This document shows, piece after piece, positions 26,917-33,623 of a stretch of 64,000 bases of DNA (position 1 is its first letter; each line of letters begins with the position of its first letter). The stretch comes from Kutzneria kofuensis (GTDB lineage Bacteria; Actinomycetota; Actinomycetes; Mycobacteriales; Pseudonocardiaceae). The stretch is taken from the NCBI RefSeq assembly GCF_014203355.1, contig NZ_JACHIR010000001.1, positions 7,690,038-7,754,037 of the forward strand. Direction: 5' to 3'. Below the pieces are notes generated by a model, which was given only the letters and a program-made list of their open reading frames with translations, ran no database searches and was not told where the DNA came from. Position numbers and translations under genes: made by a program.

Positions 26917-28059
26917 TCAGTATTTGAATGGGCGGGTCGTGTAGTGGCGGCCGGTGGGGGTGGTCCAGTGTGAGGTGCCGTCAGGGTCGCGGGTGACGGT
27001 GTAGTTGTCGTGTTTGCGGTGGTGGTGCCAGGCGCAGAGGCCTTGGAGGTTGGCGGGTTCGGTGTTGCCGGCTGGCCAGGGGGTGATGTGGTCGTATTCC
27101 TGGATGGGGCTAACGCAACCGGGGGCAGTGCAGGTGCCGCCCGCCTGGACGTGGGCGAATTCCTTCATCAACGTGGTGGGGCGGTAGGTGTCGGTGGTGA
27201 TGGCGGTGGCGTGGCGGTACTGGTCGAGGAGGATGCCGCGCCAGGGGCCGTGCATGGCCAACCCTCGGGCGGTGTCGGCGGCGATGGGGCCGTAGCCGGC
27301 GAGGTGGCCGGGGTCGTTGGTCAGGCCCATCAGGGTTTCCATGGAGAGGGTGACGAAGGTCCGGACGTTCCAGTCCCGAGACGCGCCCCGCAACCGGTCC
27401 AGGAGGGCGTCGGACCGTTTCTGGTCGGTGGTGCGGTCGTCGGTGGGCAGGGTCTGGGCGTCTTTGCAGAGTTGTTGGAACACGAGGTGGGCATCGGTGG
27501 CGGGCAGGATCCAGGTCAGTTTGGCCATGCCGTCGGGGAGTGGGGCGAACTCGACGCGGCGGTCCTTGCTGGCTTTGTGGCAGCGCTGCTCGTAGCCGTC
27601 GGGGTTGGCGTGGGCGACTAGGGCGGTGGTCTTGCGGCACAGTTGGGTGCGGTTCAACCCGGCGGCCACACCGACCAGGGCGTCTTCGACCTGGGTGACC
27701 AGGTCGGGGGAGAGGTGTTGGACCCGTTCCCGCACCGCGTCGAGCCGGCGGAAGTCGAGCTCGCCGCGCCGCAGCAGCTCGGCCAGGCGGGGCAGCGTGT
27801 CCAGCACCGTGGCGGCTTCCTTGCGCCGGGCCACGGTCTGCTCGGGTTCGGTGAGGGCCATGGCCAGTTCGGTGATGTCCTCGATCCGGCGCAGTGCCGC
27901 CAGTTCGACCCACTCGGCAAAGGCTTTGATCTTCCGGGCGAGAATGGACACCGTCACCAGTTGGTCGGTGTCCATCCTGGCCCAGTCCACACCCATGATC
28001 ACATCTAACAGGTCCCCACTCGGTTCCTGATTCTCTAGTTCACGGGTGAGTTCTTTCAT
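26917..28059 (-). CDS. DUF222 / HNH endonuclease (13E12-repeat-type protein)
   Basis: 380 aa from ATG 28059 (GGAG just upstream); in-frame ATGs at 28083 and 28119 lack an RBS. Residues ~1-280 are DUF222, mostly helical with many Arg/Glu. The C-terminal HNH nuclease module has CTAPGC, EYDHITPW, NLQGLC and WHHHRKH, i.e. both zinc-ligand Cys pairs and the catalytic His-Asn-His are intact, so cleavage activity is plausible. The family is frequent and multi-copy in actinobacteria with no settled function. Here it is flanked by two inverted palindromic elements. An inverted repeat AATCAC-N6-GTGATT (28095-28112) precedes the gene in locally AT-richer DNA. Confidence 0.9.
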   Translation of the reverse strand: MKELTRELENQEPSGDLLDVIMGVDWARMDTDQLVTVSILARKIKAFAEWVELAALRRIEDITELAMALTEPEQTVARRKEAATVLDTLPRLAELLRRGELDFRRLDAVRERVQHLSPDLVTQVEDALVGVAAGLNRTQLCRKTTALVAHANPDGYEQRCHKASKDRRVEFAPLPDGMAKLTWILPATDAHLVFQQLCKDAQTLPTDDRTTDQKRSDALLDRLRGASRDWNVRTFVTLSMETLMGLTNDPGHLAGYGPIAADTARGLAMHGPWRGILLDQYRHATAITTDTYRPTTLMKEFAHVQAGGTCTAPGCVSPIQEYDHITPWPAGNTEPANLQGLCAWHHHRKHDNYTVTRDPDGTSHWTTPTGRHYTTRPFKY

Positions 28060-28094
28060 GTCTCCAGAATACTTCGCACGCATGATCGAACTCG

Positions 28095-28112
28095 AATCAC
28101 TAACGGGTGATT
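28095..28112. promoter_or_regulatory. inverted repeat upstream of the HNH gene
   Basis: AATCAC-taacgg-GTGATT lies 36 bp before the chosen ATG of the HNH gene, in a small AT-rich island that could contain its promoter. It looks like a dimeric-repressor site; the binding protein is unknown. Confidence 0.35.
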
Positions 28113-28166
28113 GTTTCATGCATAATCGCGCCGGCCGCCACCTCGGCGGCGACACCGAACACCCGA

Positions 28167-28286
28167 GCGTGGATTTTGTGTGGAGGTGGACGATGGCCTA
28201 AGCTCTCCGCGCGAGGGGCAGGCGGAGCCTGCCCCGGAATTGCCCCTCGGAGGCCATCGTCCAGAGGCTCCACACAAAATCCACGC
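28167..28286 (-). repeat. palindromic element, copy B (inverted relative to A)
   Basis: 120 nt; its reverse complement matches copy A. Outer arms 28167-28185 with 28268-28286 share ATTTTGTGTGGAG with copy A, but the outermost six bases are GCGTGG instead of GGGCCG, and each copy keeps its own self-complementarity. Inner arms TGGACGATGGCCT (28187-28199) pair with 28251-28263. The spacer asymmetry (G left, GAGG right) is the mirror image of copy A. The central region again forms a GC-rich hairpin (GGGGCAGGC/GCCTGCCCC type). Confidence 0.9.
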
Positions 28287-28330
28287 GACCCCCACCGCCA
28301 ACCCAACGCCACCCGCAAAGCCCCAAAAAA

Positions 28331-28903
28331 CTACTCCCCCAACAACCGCTGCCCCTTTCGCGCCCACTCCACCCTGGTCCGAGCCACCGCCGCGATCCCG
28401 TCGAACACATGCGCCTTCAACCGCGCGATCCGGTCATGATCCTCGGGGTCCCGCCGCGACAGCCGCTCCTTCAGCAGTGCCGTTTCCTTGCGCAGCAACC
28501 GATCCCGGTGCGCCTCCGCCTCCGCGGCCGCCTTCTCCTGCTCGGCGATGAACGCCTCCAACACCTCCACGGCCTCACCCGCCGGGATCATGTCGAAGTT
28601 CAACGCCTGCACCATGAACGGGTCCCGCGGCGGCGCGGCGTCGTGCGCCACGCCGAGCCACGACGTCAGCTCACGGTGCCCCTTCTCCGTCACCGAGTAC
28701 ACGGTCCGGGTCAGCCGCGGCCCACGAGCCTCCTCGTCACCGGCGATCAACCCGGCCTGCTCCATGCGACGAAGCATCGGATAGATCTGGCTCTGCGGCG
28801 CCGCCCAGATCCACCCGGTGGACCCGTCGAAGAACCGAACCAGGTCGTAGCCGGACATGGGGCGTGCCTCCAGCACCCCCAACAAGGCATGCTGTAGGGA
28901 CAT
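28331..28903 (-). CDS. PadR-family regulator
   Basis: 190 aa. N-terminal winged helix with LQHALLGVLEARPMSGYDLVRFFDGSTGWIWAAPQSQIYPMLRRMEQAGLI and the basic wing RTVYSVTEKGHRELTSWL, standard for PadR. The C-terminal ~90 residues are helical (EQEKAAAEAEAHRDRLLRKE), probably a dimerisation coiled coil as in the Vir/PadR-s2 type. It is 16 bp downstream of the semialdehyde dehydrogenase, last gene of the aldolase-like - MFS - ALDH - padR operon. PadR proteins commonly sense phenolic acids, which fits control of the aromatic pathway. Confidence 0.9.
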   Translation of the reverse strand: MSLQHALLGVLEARPMSGYDLVRFFDGSTGWIWAAPQSQIYPMLRRMEQAGLIAGDEEARGPRLTRTVYSVTEKGHRELTSWLGVAHDAAPPRDPFMVQALNFDMIPAGEAVEVLEAFIAEQEKAAAEAEAHRDRLLRKETALLKERLSRRDPEDHDRIARLKAHVFDGIAAVARTRVEWARKGQRLLGE

Positions 28904-28919
28904 GATCCGATACTAACGG

Positions 28920-30344
28920 TCAGCCGTCGATCCGCATGCTCACGGTCTTCGGCTCGGTGAAGAACTCCCGGCTGAACGTCCCGCCCTCCCGCCCCAGCCC
29001 CGAGTCGCCGACCCCGCCGAACGGTGCCCGCAGGTCGCGCACGAAGAAGCAGTTGACCCACACGTTCCCGCTGCGCAGCGCGCCCGCCACCCGGTGCGCC
29101 CGGTGCAGCCCGTCGCTGAACACCATCGCCGACAGCCCGTACGGAGTGTCATTCGCCAGCCGAACACCCTCGTCCTCGGTTTCGAACGGCGTCACCGTCA
29201 CGACCGGCCCGAACACTTCCTCCCGCTGCACCGGCGCATCGGCCGGCACCTCCGTCAGCACCGTCGGCCGCACGAACCAGTCCTCGCCCAGCCCACCGGT
29301 CACGACGGTCGCCCCACCGGTCTTCTCCGGTTCCAGGTACGAGACGACTTTCGCGTAGTGCTTCTCGGACGCGAGCGGGCCGATCGAGGTCGACGGGTCC
29401 GACGGATCGCCCAGCACCATCGCCTCCGCCGCCGTCACGAACCGCGACAGGAACTCGTCGTACACGCCCTGCTGCACGTACAGCCGGGAACCCGCGAGGC
29501 ACACCTGACCCGTGTTGCTGAACGCCGCCCGGATCGACCAGTCCACGGCCACGTCGAGGTTCGCGTCGTCGAACACGAGGTTCGACCCCTTGCCGCCCAG
29601 TTCCAGGCTCACCGGCGTCAGGTTCGCCGCGCCCGCCGCCGCGATCGCCCGACCTGTCACGGAGGAGCCCGTGAACGTGATCCGGTCGACGCGCGGGTCC
29701 CGCGTCAGTACCGCGCCCGCGTCGCCGAAGCCGAGGACCACGTTCAGCACCCCCTCGGGAATGCCCGCCTCCAGCGCCAGCCGGCTGATGATCGTCGCCG
29801 AGTGCGGGGTGTCCTCCGCCGGCTTCAGGACCACGGTGTTGCCCCACGCCAGCGCCGGGGCGATCTTCCACGTCGCCAGCATCAGCGGGAAGTTCCACGG
29901 GGAGATCGCCGCCACCACGCCGGCCGACTCGTACCTGGTGTACGTGTGCATGCCGATGTCGGACGGCAACGCCTCGGCCACCGCCAACCGGGCGTGGTCC
30001 GCGAAGAACCGGAAGTTCTGCGCCGAGCGCGGCACGTCATGCGAGGCGGCCGCCGCGATGGGCTTGCCCATGTCCCGGCCCTCGGCCTCGCCGAGCTCCG
30101 CCGCGTGCTCCTCCATCAGGTCGGCGAACTTGTGCAGCAGCCGGCCGCGCTCGGCGAAACCCATGCGGGGCCACGGGCCTTCGTCGAAAGCCTTGCGCGC
30201 CGCGGCCACCGCCAGGTCCACGTCCGCCGCCGACGCGCGGGCGACCGTGGCGTAGCTCTGCCGCGTGTACGGGTCGATGTCGTCGTACGTCGCGCCGTCG
30301 GCGGAGTCGGTTTCCGCGCCGCCGATGATGTGTCGGATCTTCAC
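28920..30344 (-). CDS. dmpC: 2-hydroxymuconic semialdehyde dehydrogenase
   Basis: 474 aa, GTG start overlapping the MFS stop as GTGA, with GGGAG 10-14 nt upstream. NAD(P)-dependent aldehyde dehydrogenase: N151 (SPWNFPLML), catalytic E248 (LELGGKGSN) and C282 (GQVCLAG). In this context it should oxidise the ring-cleavage product 2-hydroxymuconic semialdehyde to 2-hydroxymuconate, the entry to the oxalocrotonate branch. Family membership is certain; substrate is inferred from the neighbouring dioxygenase, tautomerase and decarboxylase. Confidence 0.88.
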   Translation of the reverse strand: MKIRHIIGGAETDSADGATYDDIDPYTRQSYATVARASAADVDLAVAAARKAFDEGPWPRMGFAERGRLLHKFADLMEEHAAELGEAEGRDMGKPIAAAASHDVPRSAQNFRFFADHARLAVAEALPSDIGMHTYTRYESAGVVAAISPWNFPLMLATWKIAPALAWGNTVVLKPAEDTPHSATIISRLALEAGIPEGVLNVVLGFGDAGAVLTRDPRVDRITFTGSSVTGRAIAAAGAANLTPVSLELGGKGSNLVFDDANLDVAVDWSIRAAFSNTGQVCLAGSRLYVQQGVYDEFLSRFVTAAEAMVLGDPSDPSTSIGPLASEKHYAKVVSYLEPEKTGGATVVTGGLGEDWFVRPTVLTEVPADAPVQREEVFGPVVTVTPFETEDEGVRLANDTPYGLSAMVFSDGLHRAHRVAGALRSGNVWVNCFFVRDLRAPFGGVGDSGLGREGGTFSREFFTEPKTVSMRIDG

Positions 30345-31633
30345 GATGTCTGCTCCCTCAGTTGGACGGCGACGGGTTCCCGGCGGGCGACCGGCACGAG
30401 TCCCGTGGCGGCGAGACCGATGATCGCCACGGCGGCGAAGAGGTAGAAGTTCCACACGTAGCTCGCGCCGGAGGCGAGGACGAGGCCGCCGAGCACGGGG
30501 CCGAGGATGGCGCCGAGCCGGCCGACGCCGAGCGACCAGCCGATGCCGGTGGCGCGGGACGTGGGCGGATAGTAGCGGGTGACGAACACGTTGAGCAGGT
30601 TGGTGGTGCCGATGGTGCCGTAGCCGGCGATCCCGGACAGCACGTAGATGACCACTGTGGACGGTCGCGTGGCCAGCAGTGCGATGCCCAGCACGGCAAG
30701 CAGGAACGACACGGCGACGACCGGCTTGGAGCCGAGGATGTCGGCCGCCCGGCCGCCGATCACCGAGCCGATGACGGAGCCGAGGTTGAACACCAGCAGG
30801 AAGCTCAGTGCCGAGCCCAGCGGGAAGTCGGCCTGGCGCATGATCTGCGGCAGCCACGTGTTCATCCCGTACACCATCAGCAGCGAGCTGAAGCTGGCCA
30901 GCCACAACAGGATGGTGCCGACCCGGAAGCCGGGGGCGGCCAGCTCGCGCAGGCCGGCGAGCCAGCTCCGCTTCTCCGGCACGGAGATCACCGGAACCTC
31001 GACGCCGAGCCGCGAAGCCAACGCGGCGGCATCGTCGACCCGCCCGCGCAACACCAGGTATTCCAACGACTCCGGCAGCCAGCGCAGCGCGATCGGCACC
31101 GCCAGCACCGGGACGGCTCCGATGAGGTACATGACCTTCCAGCCCAGCGCGGGAATCACCGGGATCGCCAGCGCGGAGGCGAGGATGCCGCCGACCGCGT
31201 AGCCGGACTGCATCAGCGCGTACGTCAGGTTGTGCTTACCGGCCGGCGCGTACTCGACCACCAGCGCGGCCGCGGTGGGCATCAGGCCGCCGAGCCCGAT
31301 CCCGGCCACGAACCTCAACAGCCCGAACACTTCCGCGTTCGGGGCGATCGCGCACAGCGCCGTGCAGGCGGAGAACCACACCATGCACAGCACGAGGATC
31401 CGACGGCGGCCGATCAGGTCGGTCACCGTGCCCACCAGCAGCGCGCCGATGAGCATGCCGATCAGCGCGTAGCTGCCGATGGTGCCCGCCTGCGCGGGGC
31501 CGATGTGCCAGTCAGCCAGCAGGGACGGCACGGTCGTGCCGTAGACGACGAGGTCGTAGCCGTCGAAGGTGACGGCGAAGGCGCACAGGGCCACGACGCT
31601 CCATAACGCGCCGCGGGAAATCGTGTTCGGCAT
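30341..31633 (-). CDS. MFS transporter, aromatic acid:H+ symporter type
   Basis: 430 aa with 12 hydrophobic segments. The first helix contains FDGYDLVVYGTTVPSLL, matching the DGxD motif of the aromatic acid/H+ symporter (AAHS) family, and DLIGRRRILV lies in the first cytoplasmic loop. AAAGGA is 9 nt before the ATG. It follows the class II aldolase-like gene by 14 bp and overlaps the dehydrogenase start, so it probably imports the aromatic acid that feeds the catechol pathway. Confidence 0.88.
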   Translation of the reverse strand: MPNTISRGALWSVVALCAFAVTFDGYDLVVYGTTVPSLLADWHIGPAQAGTIGSYALIGMLIGALLVGTVTDLIGRRRILVLCMVWFSACTALCAIAPNAEVFGLLRFVAGIGLGGLMPTAAALVVEYAPAGKHNLTYALMQSGYAVGGILASALAIPVIPALGWKVMYLIGAVPVLAVPIALRWLPESLEYLVLRGRVDDAAALASRLGVEVPVISVPEKRSWLAGLRELAAPGFRVGTILLWLASFSSLLMVYGMNTWLPQIMRQADFPLGSALSFLLVFNLGSVIGSVIGGRAADILGSKPVVAVSFLLAVLGIALLATRPSTVVIYVLSGIAGYGTIGTTNLLNVFVTRYYPPTSRATGIGWSLGVGRLGAILGPVLGGLVLASGASYVWNFYLFAAVAIIGLAATGLVPVARREPVAVQLREQTS

Positions 31634-31647
31634 GGCCGGGGGTCCTT

Positions 31648-32307
31648 TCACCGCGACGCTGCGGTCAGGTGGTGCCAGATGCGGTTGAGCAGTTCGGAGC
31701 CGGTCGCCGTCCACGCCGACTGTTCCTCGGCGGGCAACGGGCGGACGGGGCCGTGCGGGGCGACGGCGAGGATGAGCTTCGCGGTCTCGTCGAGGATCCA
31801 CATGCGGGCGACGGCCTCGGCGATGGTGGCGCCGACGGTGATCGCGCCGTTGCCGCGCAACACCAGGGCGGACGCGCTGCCGAGGGCGGCGGCCAGTTCG
31901 CGGGCGATGGCCGGCTCGCGGATCAGGCGCGAGTTGTGGAAGATCGGGACGATCGAGCCGAGCAGCGAGCCCTGGCCGTGCAGCGGCACGAGCGGGATAC
32001 CGAGCGCGGCGGTGGCCGCGACCGCCGGCGGCTGGGCCCGGCAGATCGCGCCGACGTCCGGGCGGACGGCGGCGATCGCGGTGTGCATCCACGCCTCGCG
32101 GGGCGCGTCGGCGGGAATCCTCTCCGCGCAAATGGACAGTTGTGGGAATTTTCCCCCGACCAGCGAGCCCAGCGGACGGGGCGGGGTGATGAGCAGCTCT
32201 TCGTCCGAAAGACGGGCGCTGACGTGCCCGAACGCGGTGACCAGCCCGGCCGCGTCGAGCGCGTGCCCGGCCCGGGTCAGGTCATCGGCGATGCTGGCTG
32301 GCGACAT
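31648..32307 (-). CDS. class II aldolase/adducin-like protein with altered metal site
   Basis: 219 aa. The fold signature (TAFGHVSARL, HTAIAAVRPDVGAI, ALVLRGNGAITVGATIAEAV) is that of class II aldolases. The catalytic Glu equivalent (E71) is kept, but the expected zinc ligands are not: the His-x-His pair reads R90-A-Q92 and the later His reads N153. It is either a non-aldolase member, for instance a decarboxylase of the type seen in aromatic-acid pathways (3,4-dihydroxyphthalate decarboxylases belong to this family as far as I recall), or a degenerate protein. No RBS is visible: the -10 box ends 7 nt before the ATG, so the mRNA is probably leaderless. First gene of the padR-containing operon. 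Confidence 0.75.
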   Translation of the reverse strand: MSPASIADDLTRAGHALDAAGLVTAFGHVSARLSDEELLITPPRPLGSLVGGKFPQLSICAERIPADAPREAWMHTAIAAVRPDVGAICRAQPPAVAATAALGIPLVPLHGQGSLLGSIVPIFHNSRLIREPAIARELAAALGSASALVLRGNGAITVGATIAEAVARMWILDETAKLILAVAPHGPVRPLPAEEQSAWTATGSELLNRIWHHLTAASR

Positions 32308-32314
32308 GCCGCAA

Positions 32315-32378
32315 TGGTTACCTGTATCTGTATATCTGTCAACCATGGGATTGACATGTATATCTATACCTGTAACGT
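32315..32378. promoter_or_regulatory. back-to-back divergent promoters with mirrored AT-rich operators
   Basis: Two TTGACA -35 boxes lie 8 bp apart in opposite directions (minus 32342-32337, plus 32351-32356). Each is followed by a 16-nt spacer and a TAAC-type -10 (minus TAACCA at 32320-32315, plus TAACGT at 32373-32378). The spacers carry similar GTAT/TATAC motifs (GTATA-tc-TATAC at 32359-32370), making the whole ~64 bp an imperfect palindrome. PadR, encoded in the minus operon, is the leading candidate to bind here. Confidence 0.65.
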
Positions 32379-32417
32379 TGTGAGCGTTGAGTTACCGTCT
32401 GACAGCGAGGTGGGGCT

Positions 32418-33305
32418 GTGATCACCATCCAGGACATCGCCTATGTCCGCTCCGGCACCGCGGACCTGGAGACCGCCGTCGGCTTCGCGGTCGACATGGT
32501 CGGGCTCGAACTGGTCGAGCGGACCGAGGACCGGGCGTTTCTGCGGGCCGACAACCGGCACCACTGTCTGTCCTTTGTGGCCGGAGAGGCCGGCGTGCTG
32601 GCCTCCGCGTTCACCCTCGCCGACGAGGATCAACTGGCCGACGCCGAGACGGAGCTGGCGGCGGCCGGCCTGACCGTCACCCGTGGCGACAAGGCCGCGG
32701 CCGTCGACCGGCACGTGCGGGAGTTCATCGCCTTCGAGGACCCGTTCGGCAACGTCGTCGAGCTCGTGGTGGACCAGAAGGAGGTGCCGACGCCGGTGAA
32801 CTTCGCCCGCGCCGCCGGCATCACCGAGTTCGGCCACATCTGCCTCGACGCCCCGGACGTCCGTGCCGCGCACAAGTTCTGGACCAGGCACTTCAGCATG
32901 AAGGTGTCCGACTGGATCGGCGACGCGGCCTGCCTGATGCGGTTCGATCCCGTGCACCACAAGATGGCCGTGTTCAAGGGCGCCGGCCCGGGCCTGTGTC
33001 ACATGAACTTCCAGGTCGCCTCGATCGACGACGTCATGCGGAGCTGGCACTTCCTGGTGGACAACGGGATCGAGATCGAGCAGGGCCCCGGCCGGCACCC
33101 CCAGTCCGGCGCGGTCTTCCTGTACTTCAAGGGACCCGAGGGGCTGACGTACGAGTACTCGTACGGCGTGCGGCGGATCGAGGACGACGACGCGTGGCGG
33201 GTGCGCTACTTCGACCCCTCGGAGCCGGACGCGATCGACATGTGGCGTGGGCCGACCAACCGCTGCGCTTCCCAGCCGCAGCTGCGCGGACTGGCGGCCG
33301 GCTGA
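32418..33305 (+). CDS. dmpB: catechol 2,3-dioxygenase (extradiol, VOC fold)
   Basis: 295 aa, GTG start. Two vicinal-oxygen-chelate halves; the second carries the Fe(II) ligands H140 (EFGHICLDA), H195 (GLCHMNFQV) and E246 (GLTYEYSYG). Catalytic and substrate-binding His residues of type I extradiol enzymes also appear conserved. It cleaves catechol next to the hydroxyls to give 2-hydroxymuconic semialdehyde. Presence of the dehydrogenase, tautomerase and decarboxylase argues for catechol itself as substrate. Its stop overlaps the tautomerase start (TGATG). Confidence 0.88.
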   Translation: MITIQDIAYVRSGTADLETAVGFAVDMVGLELVERTEDRAFLRADNRHHCLSFVAGEAGVLASAFTLADEDQLADAETELAAAGLTVTRGDKAAAVDRHVREFIAFEDPFGNVVELVVDQKEVPTPVNFARAAGITEFGHICLDAPDVRAAHKFWTRHFSMKVSDWIGDAACLMRFDPVHHKMAVFKGAGPGLCHMNFQVASIDDVMRSWHFLVDNGIEIEQGPGRHPQSGAVFLYFKGPEGLTYEYSYGVRRIEDDDAWRVRYFDPSEPDAIDMWRGPTNRCASQPQLRGLAAG

Positions 33306-33496
33306 TGCCCATCGTGCGGATCTCCGTGGCGGCCGGGCGAACCAGGGAGCAGCTGCGGGAGTGCATGCGGGCCGTGCACGACGCCGTGCGGGACAGCCTC
33401 GGCGCGCCGGACGCCTCGATCCGGGTGCTGATCACCGAGGTCGACCCCGAGCTGTGGAGCGCGGGCGGCCAGACCCTGGCCAAACGCGGCCGCTGA
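33305..33496 (+). CDS. dmpI: 4-oxalocrotonate tautomerase
   Basis: 63 aa, the normal length for the 4-OT subunit. The catalytic amino-terminal Pro follows Met directly (MPIVRISVAAGRT), and Arg residues at ~12 and ~39 match substrate-binding positions. It isomerises 2-hydroxymuconate to 2-oxo-3-hexenedioate as a homohexamer. Translation is coupled to the dioxygenase through a one-base stop/start overlap. Confidence 0.9.
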   Translation: MPIVRISVAAGRTREQLRECMRAVHDAVRDSLGAPDASIRVLITEVDPELWSAGGQTLAKRGR

Positions 33497-33617
33497 ACCC
33501 CCGCGAGTCACGCTCTGGAGCACACCGAAATGGAGAGAACGGGCAGAACTGAGCCCCGAGGCCCAGTTCTGCCCGAAACCGACATTCGGTGTGTCTGAGA
33601 GCGTGACTCGCGGGGGT
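33497..33617. repeat. 121-bp nested palindrome, second element type
   Basis: Three stacked perfect stems: ACCCCCGCGAGTCACGCTCT at 33497-33516 with 33598-33617; CACACCGAA at 33521-33529 with 33585-33593; CGGGCAGAACTG at 33540-33551 with 33564-33575. A small GCC/GGC stem closes the loop. Internal loops of 4 and ~10 nt separate the stems. It fills the gap between convergent genes and could terminate both, but is far larger than needed. Its sequence is unrelated to copies A and B. Confidence 0.85.
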
Positions 33618-33623
33618 GTGGGG

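Larger units (their letters stand above)
26731..28286. mobile_element. HNH-endonuclease unit bounded by inverted palindromic elements
   Basis: A ~1.56-kb segment consisting of a palindromic element (26731-26851), a DUF222/HNH endonuclease gene on the minus strand, and the same element in inverted orientation (28167-28286). It sits between the two halves of the catechol meta-cleavage cluster. DUF222/HNH proteins belong to the 13E12-repeat family, known as a multi-copy repeat in mycobacteria. Mobility is inferred from bounding inverted repeats and the disrupted cluster. No transposase and no target-site duplication were recognised. Confidence 0.5.

Noticed and set aside
27110-27913. Alternative minus-strand frame inside the HNH gene, Arg/Pro-rich
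   Set aside because: Off-frame shadow of the DUF222/HNH gene, whose own frame carries intact catalytic residues.
26860-28310. Possible target-site duplication flanking the HNH unit (shared GGGTTGGCGGT-like strings near 26870 and 28300)
   Set aside because: The shared string lies inside on one side and outside on the other, in G/T-rich DNA, so it does not have the geometry of a target-site duplication.
28116-28551. Short open frames running through the palindromic copies A and B (such as those containing PHKI or RPSSTSTQN)
   Set aside because: They arise from the repeat sequence itself; similar hypothetical proteins would appear wherever the element occurs, and no RBS is present.
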